Position numbers and translations under genes: made by a program
Part shown: positions 7,280 to 15,764 of the stretch, in pieces
How positions within the stretch are numbered: position 1 is the stretch's first letter
Layout: each line of letters opens with the position of its first letter
The notes under the pieces: generated by a model
The model's input: only the letters and a program-made list of their open reading frames with translations
What the model was told of the DNA's origin: nothing
Databases searched by the model: none
Origin: Actinomycetales bacterium
Lineage (GTDB): Bacteria; Actinomycetota; Actinomycetes; Actinomycetales; Dermatophilaceae
DNA: 23,397 nucleotides
Reading direction: 5' to 3'
Assembly: GCA_016710385.1 (NCBI GenBank)
Contig: JADJVX010000028.1
Span: forward strand, 1-23,397

Positions 7280-7765
7280 TCACAGGGTTCGGCGAGCGAG
7301 TAGGGCAAGGTACATGAGCGCGTCGTCGGTGTGCACGGCGTTCTCGTCGACTGCGCCGCGCCAGGTGAGGACACCAGTCAGCAGGCCAGCGACAGCCGAC
7401 AGAGTCCGGGCGCATTCCCCCACCCCTTGAGCGAGGATCTTGAGGTCGCCAGTGCGCGCAGCTGCGAACGCATCGGCTTGCACAGCAAGGGAATCCGCCG
7501 CCGCCTTGGCGGTCGTGCAGGCGGCACGGGCGGCAGCAGCGACCGTGATGTCTCCCGCCGCTGCAGCCCGGTATCCCCGGAACGCCTCAACACCAGCGTC
7601 GAGCGCATCCAACGCGGCCGAGCGTTGCGCGTCTTGCGCGCCACGCTCGGTGTGGTCGGCGACCAACGCGTCCTCGACCGGCGTGGCGTCACGGACCCCC
7701 GCATGGTCGGTGACGAGGCGGGTCGCCGTGTCGTAGGTGACCCCAGGGCGCAGAGTGAGGATCAT
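7280..7765 (-). CDS. Hypothetical helical tail-region protein
   Basis: 161 residues, intact, ATG 7765 overlapping the previous stop as ATGA. It starts MILTLRPGVTYDTATRLVTDH. The rest is Ala-rich helix (QRSAALDALDAGVEAFRGY, TVAAAARAACTTAKAAADSL) ending in ALMYLALLARRTL, so probably a helical bundle. It lies between two minor tail genes. It has no recognised family; a small structural or chaperone-like tail role is inferred from place only. Confidence 0.6.
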   Translation of the reverse strand: MILTLRPGVTYDTATRLVTDHAGVRDATPVEDALVADHTERGAQDAQRSAALDALDAGVEAFRGYRAAAAGDITVAAAARAACTTAKAAADSLAVQADAFAAARTGDLKILAQGVGECARTLSAVAGLLTGVLTWRGAVDENAVHTDDALMYLALLARRTL

Positions 7766-8185
7766 CCGCGGGTCCCGTCGATGTGCAAGACGTTGCTCTC
7801 AACGCCCATCCGGATGACCGGCACCCCGAACGGCGAGCGCTTCATGACGATCGTGAAGCAGGTCTGTGGGGCCAAGGTGGGGGCCGCGATGCCGACTGCA
7901 TACGACGATGGAGTGGAGAACGTCAGCGATGCGGGGTCCCCAGACCACACCGACCCGAGCGGGGCGGCCGTGCTCGACGGGACGGCGATCGAGGCGATCA
8001 CCCCCCGACGGGTCGGACGTCAGCCACACCTTCGGGGCCGTCAACGTCGCATCCGGCGAATGGTTCGAGAATGTCCATGTCAGGTAGTCGACGACCGGCG
8101 GGGCGGGTGGGTATGCCATCTGCCCAGACACGACGACCTGGGTCCCGTTGTACCGCAGCACGAGGTGATCGAGGAATGACGTCAC
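7762..8185 (-). CDS. Minor tail protein with beta-sandwich, one frame break
   Basis: GTG 8185 overlaps the upstream TGA as GTGA. The first half (TSFLDHLVLRYNGTQVVVSG...VDYLTWTFSNHSPDATLTAP) and the second half (ASIAVPSSTAAPLGSVWSGD...TCFTIVMKRSPFGVPVIRMG) are in different frames, joined if one G is removed from the six-G run at 8001-8006. This gives about 140 residues with a mainly beta fold. Position and composition suit a small tail-tip protein. The family is not recognised. Confidence 0.65.
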
Positions 8186-8478
8186 TCCGTGCTCCAGTTG
8201 ATCGCCCAGGGCACCGCAAAACTCACCGTCACGGGAAGCGTCCCTGGTGCCGCGCTCGACCGACGACCGATACACAGCCAGGTCGAGACATCCATCTGCT
8301 GCACGTACACGACCTCCCCCAACGCTGGCGCGTAGGAATCCATCCGCTCACACGTGATGTCCTGCCCCCCGCCGAGATCGACGGTGATCCGCCCATCCAG
8401 CAGCGCATCCGTGACCGTCCCCCGGCGAATAGTCGGAGACGAATCAGGACTCGTCGTCGCCCGCACCAGCATGCTCAT
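8182..8478 (-). CDS. Small minor tail protein
   Basis: 98 residues from ATG 8478, which overlaps the corrected stop of the preceding gene as ATGA. It is beta-rich: TIRRGTVTDALLDGRITVDLGG, a GEVVYVQQMD strand and WLCIGRR resemble a small OB or beta-barrel like those attached to tail-tip hubs, then LPVTVSFAVPWAINWSTE. Found directly after the larger hub-like protein, it is probably a partner of it. The open frame upstream to 8721 is a shadow. Confidence 0.65.
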   Translation of the reverse strand: MSMLVRATTSPDSSPTIRRGTVTDALLDGRITVDLGGGQDITCERMDSYAPALGEVVYVQQMDVSTWLCIGRRSSAAPGTLPVTVSFAVPWAINWSTE

Positions 8479-9496
8479 GACAGACTCCCCGCGATCTGGT
8501 AAGGAGCAGCTCGATGCGGATCTCATCAACCCCATCGGAGGGCACCCGAACCCGCACCGGGTCACCCACGTCGAGCGCCGGATTCGGGACGGCCTGCGGG
8601 TCAACGATCCGCTCATGCTCCTCAGAGCGGGCCAGCAGGCCCGCCGCCGCCGCCGCAGCATCCTCAGACGTGACATCCGAGGGGAGCGACAAGAACCGTG
8701 GACGCTGGTTGCCCAGGCCATACGAGGCGCCGAGAGCGACCGCCGTCACCGGAGGAGACCCCCCGGACGCCCCCGACGTGGCGACGACCGCGTTGAAGCT
8801 AAGCCCCGACGACCCATACGTCACCCCAACCAGGACAGCCAACTCGTGGTCGGCATCGATCGTCCACACGGGCACCGTCGCGTCGGTGACGGTCGGGATC
8901 GGACGGATCACACACCGACCGGCCCGGTCGAACGCCACCTCGGCACCAATCGATGCCGCCAAGGCTTCGACCGCGCCCCACCGGTCCCGGTCCCACGACC
9001 CCGCCGTCGTCACCGACAACGACCCCGTCTCGTCCACGACGTCAATGGATGGGTCAACGTCGTGGATCATTGCCGCGATCTCATCGACCACCAGCACCCC
9101 GCCAGCGGTCGCCCACGGGGTCAAGAATCGGGCGAGAGCACACACCCCCGAGTAGTCCTCAGCCTCCACCGTGATCGGCGACATCGATGTCTTGCGCACC
9201 GCATCGATGACCCGGAACACACCCTGGTCGACCAACTCGATGTCACCGGGGCCGTACTCGATGCCGCACGCCACGCGCAGGTCGGTGCGCTCCTGGGTCA
9301 GCTCGGTGAGCATGTCATCGGCCGTAGAGAGCGTCACGACCCGCCGCCGCTGCGACCCCTCATCGAGGGTGACCTTGCTCCCTGGCAGCGGAGTCAACGT
9401 CGCCACCTGGACCCCGTCGCGCCACACCATCACCGACGACACGGGCGTATACCCGGGCCGGACAGCGTCATCCCACCGGGCCGACATCGACTCCAC
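8475..9496 (-). CDS. Tail-tip/minor tail protein (DUF5047-like), frame break at 3' end
   Basis: GTG 9496 (or ATG 9487) gives about 340 residues. It shows features of siphophage tail-associated hub proteins: RWDDAVRPGYTPVSSVMVWRD at the start, TLDEGSQRRRVVTLS, VEAEDYSGVCALARF and WGAVEALAASIGAEVAF in the middle, and a DPALDVGDPVRVRVP barrel near the end. One C is missing at about 8503-8504; with it the protein ends ELLPYQIAGSLS and TGA 8475, coupled to the next start. Without it the frame runs to 8444. Assignment to the DUF5047-type minor tail proteins is by pattern. Confidence 0.75.
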
Positions 9497-9498
9497 GG

Positions 9499-10267
9499 TC
9501 AGGCTTTCAGGATGTCGAGCAGCGTCGGGAACGCGGCCTTGACTGCCCTGAGCGTCGCATACCCGGCCTTGATCGCCCCGGAGCGACGTGTACGGGTCGG
9601 TGAGGTCACCGGCCGGCTGGGAGATGACTGTGCAAGACAGGTCCCACTCTTGCCACCGGCCGACACCAACCTCGCCCGCAGCCGCGTAGAAGGGCACCGA
9701 AGGTGCGCGCCTGATCGACCCGATCGCCACATACGTCCACGCCATCTGCGAGTCGCCCAGGATCAGCAGGCAGCGGGCCGACCCTGCGGCTAGAGCATCC
9801 AGTGCGGTCAGATCGGCGTCCGTGCGGGTGCGTACCCGCAGCGTGAACGCGCCCGCCGACAGTGCGCCGGACAGGACCACCGCGGTCCGACGCCCCAACG
9901 GCCGCAACACCACCTCGTCGCGGGCGTAGTCGACACCCGGCTTGGAGATGACCTCCAGCACTACATCCGATGCCGGCGTCGTTGGAGACCGCAGCATCTC
10001 GGCAGGCAGCGTGATCGACACGGCCGCCGACGTGACGGTCGTCGTCCCATCGGTCACCGTATACGTCACGTTGACGCCGGAGGGCATCTCGTAGTCGCCG
10101 CCGGACATCGCCCCACCCGACACGTGGGTGATCGAGCGGACCGTCCACGACAAGCCCGAGGCCGTCGCTCCCGTCACTGTGACCGGCCCATCGGTCGGCC
10201 AGCCCGTCACATCCACCCGGATACGGCGACGTGAGGTCTGCACGACAGCAGCCACAGCAGCAGCCAT
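9499..10267 (-). CDS. Distal tail/minor tail protein, one frame break
   Basis: ATG 10267 overlaps the tape measure TAA as TAATG. About 255 residues: an N-terminal beta domain (RIRVDVTGWPTDGPVTVTG, PSGVNVTYTVTDG), then RTAVVLSGALSAGAFTLRVRT, ILGDSQMAWTYVAIGSIRRA and a WQEWDLSCTVISQPAG strand. It closes with the helix GYATLRAVKAAFPTLLDIL once one G is removed from 9576-9579. In the uncorrected frame it appears fused to the next gene. Position directly after the tape measure fits a distal-tail-like protein at the tail tip. Confidence 0.75.
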
Positions 10268-12881
10268 TACCGCACCCCCCGCCGGTAAGCGCGAGCCTCA
10301 CTGGTGATCGCCTGCTGGATTCGTGCGTCCACGAGTGGCACGAGTTGACCGCCGACGTTCAGAGACCCGGTGATGGCCCAGCCGTCCGAGGGGAGCGACA
10401 CTGAGGCATTGACGCTCGTCCGCTGACCGCCGACCAGCCCGCCGTCCGCGAAGCGCATGGCGTTGATCGCGTGCAGCTTCTCGACGCCGTAGTAATCGAC
10501 GGCAGCGGCCAGGACGACATACTCTCCGTTGGAGAGCGACGCGGGGATGCTGTCGGAGGTGCCCGTGCCAGGGCCAGTGATGAGGCCACCCGTTGCCCTG
10601 CCCTCGACGCGGTCCTGCTGAGCCGCTACGCGAAGGGTGATCGTCTTGGACGACCAGTAGTCGAATAGGCCCTTGATTGCCCGCGTCGCCTGCGAGGTAT
10701 CGGCGCTGATCTGGGTAGCGCGCGCGGCAGGGATCGATAGGACTTGCTCGGCGTACTTGCGTGCCTCTTCCTTGGTCATCCCGAACTTGACGGCCATCGC
10801 CTCGATCCGTTGACGAGACGTGTCGAGCGTCGCCTGCAACGTCGCCTGGCTAGCCCCATTGGCCTGCATCGCGCCGATATTGTCCAGCGCCGCCGTGGTC
10901 ATGCCGTCCAGGGCGCGGGCATTCTCACGGCCCTTCTCGGTGCCATCCGCGAGCGTCTTCCCGTTGCTCGCGAGCGCGGCCTCGGAGCTGGCGATCGACT
11001 CTTCCCACTTCCGGTTCGCCTCGCGGGCGTCGAGCACGGGGGAGGCGAAACCCTTGAGAGCGTCCGCATACGCCTTGGTCGCCTCGGTCGCCGATGTCGC
11101 GGCCGCGAGGTAGTCCTCGACAGCAACGACGGTCGGGGACGTCGACTCTCGCATCCCGTCCTGAGCGATCTTCGCCTGCTCCAGGGCGGCGGCATACTGC
11201 GGGAAGGCCTCTTGTAGTCGGGCCAGAGGGATGCCCTGCCGGGAAGCCTCATCGGTGACCCGCTTGAACATCTCGGCGGCCTGGTCAGCCTTGCCGCTGG
11301 AAACGAACCCGGAGAGCGCAGAGTCAAGCTGTTGGAAGAATGCGATGGCCGAGCCGGCGTTCGAGCCATCCCAGAACATGATGCCGTCGAGCAGGTTGGT
11401 GCCCTTGATCCACAGCGACTCGTTGAACACCCGCTCAACGCTCGCCCCGAGGTCATCGGGACTTCACCGCGTCATCGTTCGCGCCGGCCCAGTCGTTGAC
11501 GACACCCTGCATTCCGGCATACGCCACGGCCAGGCCAGCGGCAGCGGCGGTGAGGATGCCGACCGACTTAGCGGCGGCAGCCACGCGGCTGGACGACAGT
11601 TGAGCCGTCAGCCCCATGTCGGCCATCGCGACCTTGAATGCCTGGATCTTGGGGATCGCGGTCAGGACGACCCCGCCCAGCAATAGGACGGCGGCGGACG
11701 CTGCACCAACCTGGACCGCTCCGGACTGGACCGGGGCGGGGAGCCGGCCAAACCAATCAACGGCCGACTCAAGACCCTGCGAGAGGCCCCGTAGAGCGTC
11801 GTTCGCACCGGACCCGGACTTGATGAGGGCGGTGTCCAGCGAGCCGCCCAAGCGCTCGATGTCGCCGCGGAGGTTGTCGGTCAGGCGGGCCGCCTGGTCA
11901 GCCGCGAAGCCGGAGTCGTTGACGTCACGGGTCCACTTGGCGATGCCGTCCGCGCCCTGGTCATAGAGGACCGCGGCAGCGCGAACGGCATCGCTGCCGA
12001 AGATCGTTGACAGCGCCGCGTTCCGCTGCTCAGCCGACAGCTTGGACAGCGACCCCTTGAGTTGCCCGGCCAGGACCGACATGCCCACGAACTCGCCCTT
12101 GGAGTCGTAGGCCGAGATCCCGAGCGCTTCCATCGCGTCGGCGGCCTCCTTGGACTGCGGGTTGAGCCGCTGGAGCATCGTCTTAAAGGACGTGCCAGCG
12201 TCTGAACCGATCAAGCCAGCCGACGCGAACGCCGCCAGAGTTCCCGTGGTCTCCTCGATGCTCACGCCCGTCTGTGCGGCCACGAGCCCGGACTGCTTGA
12301 GCGCCATGCCCATGTCCTCGACCGACCCGACCGCCTTACCAGCACCGGCCGCGAGCAAATCCGCGACGTGCCCAACCTTGTCCCCGCCGAGCCCAAACTG
12401 CTTCATAGCGACCGCAGACAGTTCGGCCGCCTTGGCGACGTCCATTTGCCCAGCCGCAGCGAGGGAGAGGGCCCCGGTCAGGCCCCCCGCCGAGAATCTC
12501 GGACGTGGACAGGCCAGCCTTGCCCAACTCGGTGATTGCCTGAGCAGCCTCGGTGGCGCTGTATTGGGTGTCGGCCCCGGCCTGCATTGCGGCCTCCCGC
12601 AACGCGGCGAGGTCACGAGAGGTCGCACGGGTCGCAGCCGATGCGGCGCTCATGGCCTGGTCGAAGTCGGCGAAGCGCGAGACAGCCAGCCCGACGCCCG
12701 CAGCGATGGCCAGGCCGGCGACCGTGACCGACTGGCCCACCTGGGCCCAATCAGCCTTGTGCTTAGCGACACCCTCGCCAGCGCGGCTCGAGAACTCGCG
12801 GGTTGCGCTGCCCGCTTGCTCCATCCCAGCGAGGTAGTTGGAGACGTCCGCGCGGAGCTTGACCGGAGAGGGATCGGTCAC
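10267..12881 (-). CDS. Tape measure protein, two frame breaks
   Basis: GTG 12881 opens KLRADVSNYLAGMEQAG, the classic start of actinophage tape measures. The protein is about 870 residues after removing one G at the six-G run 12483-12488 and one C at 11458-11460. It has long Ala-rich helices, hydrophobic segments (VTVAGLAIAAGVGLAVS; SAAVLLLGGVVLTAI), the phage tape-measure core (LAAFASAGLIGSDAGTSFKT, ALGISAYDSKGEFVGM) and the conserved C-terminal GGLITGPGTGTSD...LSNGEYVVLAAAV. It sets tail length and helps DNA entry. 870 residues would predict a tail of roughly 130 nm by the usual 1.5 Å per residue rule. No clear ribosome binding site precedes it. Confidence 0.92.
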
Positions 12882-12910
12882 GGGCCACGTATCAGGCCAC
12901 CCCCTCGCCG

Positions 12911-12916
12911 TATCCT
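12911..12916 (+). promoter_or_regulatory. Candidate -10 element of a leaderless promoter
   Basis: TATCCT fits the actinobacterial TANNNT -10 and ends seven bases before ATG 12924, the spacing at which transcription would begin at the start codon itself. No good ribosome binding site precedes that ATG, which fits leaderless translation. There is no convincing -35. Confidence 0.4.
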
Positions 12917-12923
12917 CGAAGTC

Positions 12924-13108
12924 ATGTGGAAGATCGGAGTCGCACTATTGGCCGCGGCGATCCTCATCAGCGCCGTCAATTCCGGGCCAAGAGCGCAGGC
13001 CCTCTATGCCGCGCAGGTCGTCGTCGCGCTCGCGGGACTGCTGGCCCTGCTCATTGCGGGGGGCGCGCGCTACTGGCCCGTCAGGCGCGCCGCTCGGTCG
13101 AGAAGTAG
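12924..13108 (+). CDS. Two-TM membrane protein on the opposite strand (moron candidate)
   Basis: Starts MWKIGVALLAAAILISAV (TM1), then NSGPRAQ, TM2 ALYAAQVVVALAGLLALLIAGG, and a basic end ARQARRSVEK with TAG at 13106-13108. That end needs one base restored in the G run 13058-13063; otherwise the frame runs on into an Arg-rich shadow. The corrected length is 61 residues. It occupies the roughly 200-base gap between the GT chaperone and the tape measure, on the strand opposite to all neighbours, and overlaps the GT stop convergently by 28 bp. Small membrane proteins placed like this in late operons are often morons acting in superinfection exclusion; here that is inference. Confidence 0.6.
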
Positions 13109-13452
13109 CGCCCGCCTGACCCGTCGTAGCCGCCGATCACCGGCGTCGGCCTTCGTCCATGCCCGTTGCTGGATGGCCGCCGCCGTGCAGGCGTGGCACC
13201 GGTCGGCGTGCGCGACGATAGCCCCATCCGCCTCGACGTCGAACGACTCGTGCCGCGGCTGCCCGCAGCCGGAACAGAGCGAGTCGAGGTAGGACTGCCA
13301 CGCCAGGGCCGCCAGCGTGTCAGCTCGACAGCCAGGTCGAGCCGGGCTTACGCCTGCCGAGGAACACGCTCACGGGCTGGCCAATGAGCGACTGCCGTCT
13401 TGAGCGTGTTCCGGGCGGTCAGCGCCCGCGCGGACGAGAGGCAGCCGACGAG
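13081..13452 (-). CDS. GT chaperone extension (T part), reached by -1 frameshift
   Basis: Continues from the G gene after the CCCTTTC slip: LVGCLSSARALTARNTLKTA, then QPVSVFLGRRKPGSTW, then ALAWQSYLDSLCSGCGQPRHE, a second Cys pair RCHACTAA, and GGYDGSGGRYFSTERRA before TGA 13081. The paired CxxC motifs (CSGCG ... CHAC) look like a zinc ribbon and are typical of T regions in actinophage tail assembly chaperones. GT coats the tape measure and recruits tail tube subunits. Three apparent extra bases, near 13379-13382, 13318-13326 and 13139-13145, interrupt it; corrected, it is 122 residues. Recognition is strong, exact indel sites are approximate. Confidence 0.75.
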
Positions 13453-13902
13453 AAAGGGACCGTCACGGCAAGGCCCTGCTGAGCAGCGAGGCACGCCGAG
13501 GTGATGGTCTGCGCGAAGTAGCCGTCCCCGATTGCGTCCTGGATCGCCCGCACCAGGTCGGGGGTCATCCGGGCGGGGATATGAACTGCTCGGCCATGAC
13601 CGCGAAGGCCACGGTCCTCCTGGTCCTTCACCTTCTTGCGGATCTCCTCGACCCGCTCTTCGGGGATCGATGAGACCTTGAACCGCGCGAGGGACGCTTC
13701 CATCTCCTCGCGCAAGGCGTCAGCGCGGGCGTTGAGCTCGTCGCGGTGCCTCGCCCTCGGCGTCGGCCGCGAGCGCATCCAGTTCATCGATCTCGGCCTG
13801 GAGGTGCGGCTTGCCGTAGACCTCCACCATCTTGGTCACGCGGGAAGCGCCCGCCAGCCACTCGTCGACATCGAACGTCCTGGGGTCCAGTTCGCCGCTC
13901 AT
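13419..13902 (-). CDS. Tail assembly chaperone G, one frame break
   Basis: ATG 13902 overlaps the preceding stop as ATGA. The N-terminus DPRTFDVDEWLAGASRVTKM and VYGKPHLQAEIDELDALAAD is the usual opening of actinophage G chaperones. A helical centre (DELNARADALREEMEASL, SSIPEERVEEIRKKVKDQ) and a C-terminal RMTPDLVRAIQDAIGDGYFAQ...GLAVTVPF follow. An extra base at the run 13754-13756 splits the coding strand; corrected length is 160 residues ending TGA 13419. It binds the tape measure during tail assembly together with the frameshift product GT. Confidence 0.82.
13452..13458 (-). promoter_or_regulatory. -1 programmed frameshift slippery heptamer CCCTTTC
   Basis: Read in the G frame as GT[C CCT TTC], this is a perfect X XXY YYZ heptamer (C CCT TTC slipping to CCC TTT). 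It lies 31 bases before the G stop, at the VPF near the G C-terminus, and the -1 frame opens directly into the T sequence. Position, direction and motif all fit the G/GT mechanism known in lambda-like tails. Confidence 0.75.
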
Positions 13903-14334
13903 GCCTGCGCCATCCCCTCGGGCTTCTCGTCCTCAGGGCCGGTCCAACCACCTGCCGCATATCTGGGTGTCGACTCGCAGAGCCGCCGATCTTCGATGAA
14001 CTCGCGGAGCGCCTTGGCGTACCCGGCCTTAGCGTCAGGGAGTCGAATCACGTAGTCCTGCGGCCGCGCGTCCTGGGGAGCCTGCTCAATGGGTCGAATG
14101 GCGGCTCACCGTCGTGGACCGGGATCACAACCGTGGTCCCGGCGGCATACAACCCGTCGAGGATGACCGTGGCGGAAGCCGACCCGGACCCGACATATGG
14201 CTCGGACAGGACCGCGGCCCGAATCGTCACCTCGCGCGGGGAAGGACTCGCGGACGGTCGCAGGGTCGACACCGAGCGCCCAGCAGGCGGCATTGGTCGA
14301 TCCCTGGTGACGCGCGGGTATGGGCAATGGGCAT
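13899..14334 (-). CDS. Unrecognised protein between tail tube and chaperone G, three frame breaks
   Basis: ATG 14334 has GGAG six bases upstream. Corrected for an extra base near 14300-14308, an extra C at 14238-14241 and a missing C at 14091-14093, it gives 144 residues ending TGA 13899. Segments: STNAACWALGVDPATVRESF, TIRAAVLSEPYVGSGSASAT, LDGLYAAGTTVVIPVHDGEP, then DYVIRLPDAKAGYAKALREF and a C-terminal TGPEDEKPEGMAQA. The three corrections sum to +1, which agrees with the gene length. I do not recognise the family. The place is where some phages carry a tail accessory gene. Confidence 0.55.
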
Positions 14335-14377
14335 GGGTGGCTCCAATCGGCAGTTGATCGGCATGGGTCGGCAGAGA

Positions 14378-14415
14378 GGTGGGGCGCTGCGCTGCCGATG
14401 TCGCCGCACCCCACC
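14378..14415 (-). terminator. Hairpin after the tail tube gene
   Basis: On the minus strand GGTGGGGTGC and GCGCCCCACC pair over ten positions (one G-T wobble) around an 18-base loop, 13 bases after the tail tube stop. There is no T run. It could be an attenuator that keeps tail tube expression high relative to the chaperones, or an mRNA-stabilising 3' structure. The rest of the 14335-14428 gap shows no gene. Confidence 0.6.
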
Positions 14416-14428
14416 CGTTCTAGGTCGG

Positions 14429-14944
14429 TCAGGTCGCCATCGTCACGTCGTAGTTCGCGACGTCACGCAGCATGACCGTGACCTTCGCCTTGAGCTGCGA
14501 GTTGCGCTCGATCGGCAGCTTGTCCCGAGATGCCACGGTCACCGGGAACACGTCGACGATCTGCGACGCAGCGGCAGCCGTGTCGACGTCGACGCCGTAC
14601 CGGGCTACGAGGTAGCCCTGAGCATTGACGGTGAGCGCGGCATACGCCTTGTTTGCCGTGTCGCCAGCGACCTGCACCTTGTGGGTGATGATGAGGTCCT
14701 GGAGGTCCGTCTTGGTCGTGCCCGGCGTCGCCAGCACCGTGCGGAGACACGCACGCCAGTCCTCGACCGGCTCGACGGATGTCGAGGCACCCCACGGCTC
14801 CTTGAGGTAGCACGTGAGGTCCACGGACGACGCCGCGCCGATCTCGGTCGCAGCCTTCGGCGCGATGACGGACGCGATGGTCGTCACCCACCAGAGGCGG
14901 AAGTAGCCATCCGAAGGGGTGGCGGCGGGAACGGTCGTGGGCAT
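14429..14944 (-). CDS. Major tail (tube) protein
   Basis: 171 residues, intact, from ATG 14944. N-terminal TPSDGYFRLWWVTTIASVIAPKAATEI resembles tube proteins that begin with a flexible arm and then a KAATEI-type strand. VDLTCYLKEPWGAS, GTTKTDLQDLIITHK and a central ALTVNAQGYLVARYG are also typical, with VTVMLRDVANYDVTMAT at the end. It forms the hexameric-ring tail tube. Position after the terminator and before G/GT agrees. Only three bases separate it from the 62-residue gene upstream. Confidence 0.85.
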   Translation of the reverse strand: MPTTVPAATPSDGYFRLWWVTTIASVIAPKAATEIGAASSVDLTCYLKEPWGASTSVEPVEDWRACLRTVLATPGTTKTDLQDLIITHKVQVAGDTANKAYAALTVNAQGYLVARYGVDVDTAAAASQIVDVFPVTVASRDKLPIERNSQLKAKVTVMLRDVANYDVTMAT

Positions 14945-14947
14945 GGG

Positions 14948-15136
14948 TCACGCCTCCTTGGTGGAGACCGGCTTGCCGGCCTTGTCGGTGATGGGCAGCG
15001 CGGGCAGCGGCTTGCCGTACTCGTCGACCGCGGGCTTGTCGAGCACCGTGAGGCCGGCGGACGCCGCGTGCGCGGACGGGAGCGACTTCTCGTGGTCGCC
15101 CTCCCGCACCCGCACGAAGTCGTAGTCGTTGGGCAT
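14948..15136 (-). CDS. Small conserved-looking protein before the tail tube gene
   Basis: 62 residues from ATG 15136 behind GGAAGGGG. It starts MPNDYDFVRVREGDHEKSLP, has a Lys/Asp/Pro-rich extended sequence (LDKPAVDEYGKPLPALPITD) and ends STKEA. There are no TM segments or motifs. Small proteins with this PNDYxFVRV...KPAVD layout sit between terminator and tube genes in actinophages. The function is unknown. The stop is followed almost at once by the tube start, with the GGAGGCG of its own 3' end serving as that gene's ribosome binding site. Confidence 0.65.
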   Translation of the reverse strand: MPNDYDFVRVREGDHEKSLPSAHAASAGLTVLDKPAVDEYGKPLPALPITDKAGKPVSTKEA

Positions 15137-15401
15137 CTGTGACCCCTTCCAGGGCAAGCGCCTCACGGGCGGCCTGGCGGCGGTCAGGGGACCGGGAGAT
15201 GGACTTGACGTCCACGGACGGCGTGCGACGGTCTGCGAGGCCAGCAAGGTTCGTGCTGGACGTCTCACCAACGCTCGCGGTCACGAGAATGTAGGTGTCC
15301 GGCAGCGGGCCATCAGGAACGCCGTAGCGGTAGACCGTTCGGGTCGCGCCGACCACGGACTCGATCCGGGCGGCGATGAGCTCGACGACATCCTCAGCCA
15401 A
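15137..15401 (-). CDS. Tail terminator-like protein, truncated and without own stop
   Basis: TTG 15401 overlaps the gp10-like gene's stop by eight bases. About 88 residues are recognisable: LAEDVVELIAARIESVVGAT, TYILVTASVGETSSTNLAG, PSVDVKSISRSPDRRQAARE. This is the N-terminal half of the tail terminator family (alpha helix, beta strands, then the AAREA helix). The C-terminal beta strands that should follow, roughly 50-60 residues, are absent: the reading frame meets the next gene's ribosome binding site and start at once and stays open to 14463. An internal deletion is the simplest explanation, since there is no room for the missing part. Tail termination would fail if this is real. Confidence 0.65.
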
Positions 15402-15764
15402 TGTCCTCAGCCACCTTCCCGAGGTAGTCGGCCATGACCTCGGCCTCAGCGTCTGCGGCGAGCATCGGCTCAGGCAGGCGCGGACCCGTCTTCGAGTTGC
15501 CGAGATACAGCAACGCCAGAGAGCCAGCGCCGCCCTCTCGGGACCGATGTCCGCCACAACCTCGCCGCCAGTCAGCTCGACGTCGAACGTGATCGCGCGC
15601 GGGAAGCCGGGCGCATGGGCGACGCCCTGCGCCTCAGCCTGGAGGCGCTTCTTGACGTTGAGCGCGCCCCGCTTGACCACCTGGCGTTGGGCGAGGATCA
15701 CCTTCGCGCCCTGGTCATCCAGGGCCTTGGCGAACGCCTCGACGTCGCCGAAATCCAGGCTCAC
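15394..15764 (-). CDS. HK97 gp10-like head-tail/tail-completion protein, one frame break
   Basis: GTG 15764 overlaps the head-closure stop as GTGA. The first part has VEAFAKALDDQGAKVILAQR, KRGALNVKKRLQAEA and AITFDVELTGGEVVADIGPE. The rest, AGSLALLYLGNSKTGPRLPE and DYLGKVAEDIG, is in a second frame joined by one missing G at 15533-15535. The corrected length is 123 residues. This long-helix, GxVxxxIGPE and YGNxKxPxxP layout is the HK97 gp10 family, which acts at the head-tail joint or in tail completion. Confidence 0.8.

Noticed and set aside
8354..9793. 479-codon plus-strand open frame
   Set aside because: Antisense shadow of the tail-tip genes, with R/P/H-rich composition.
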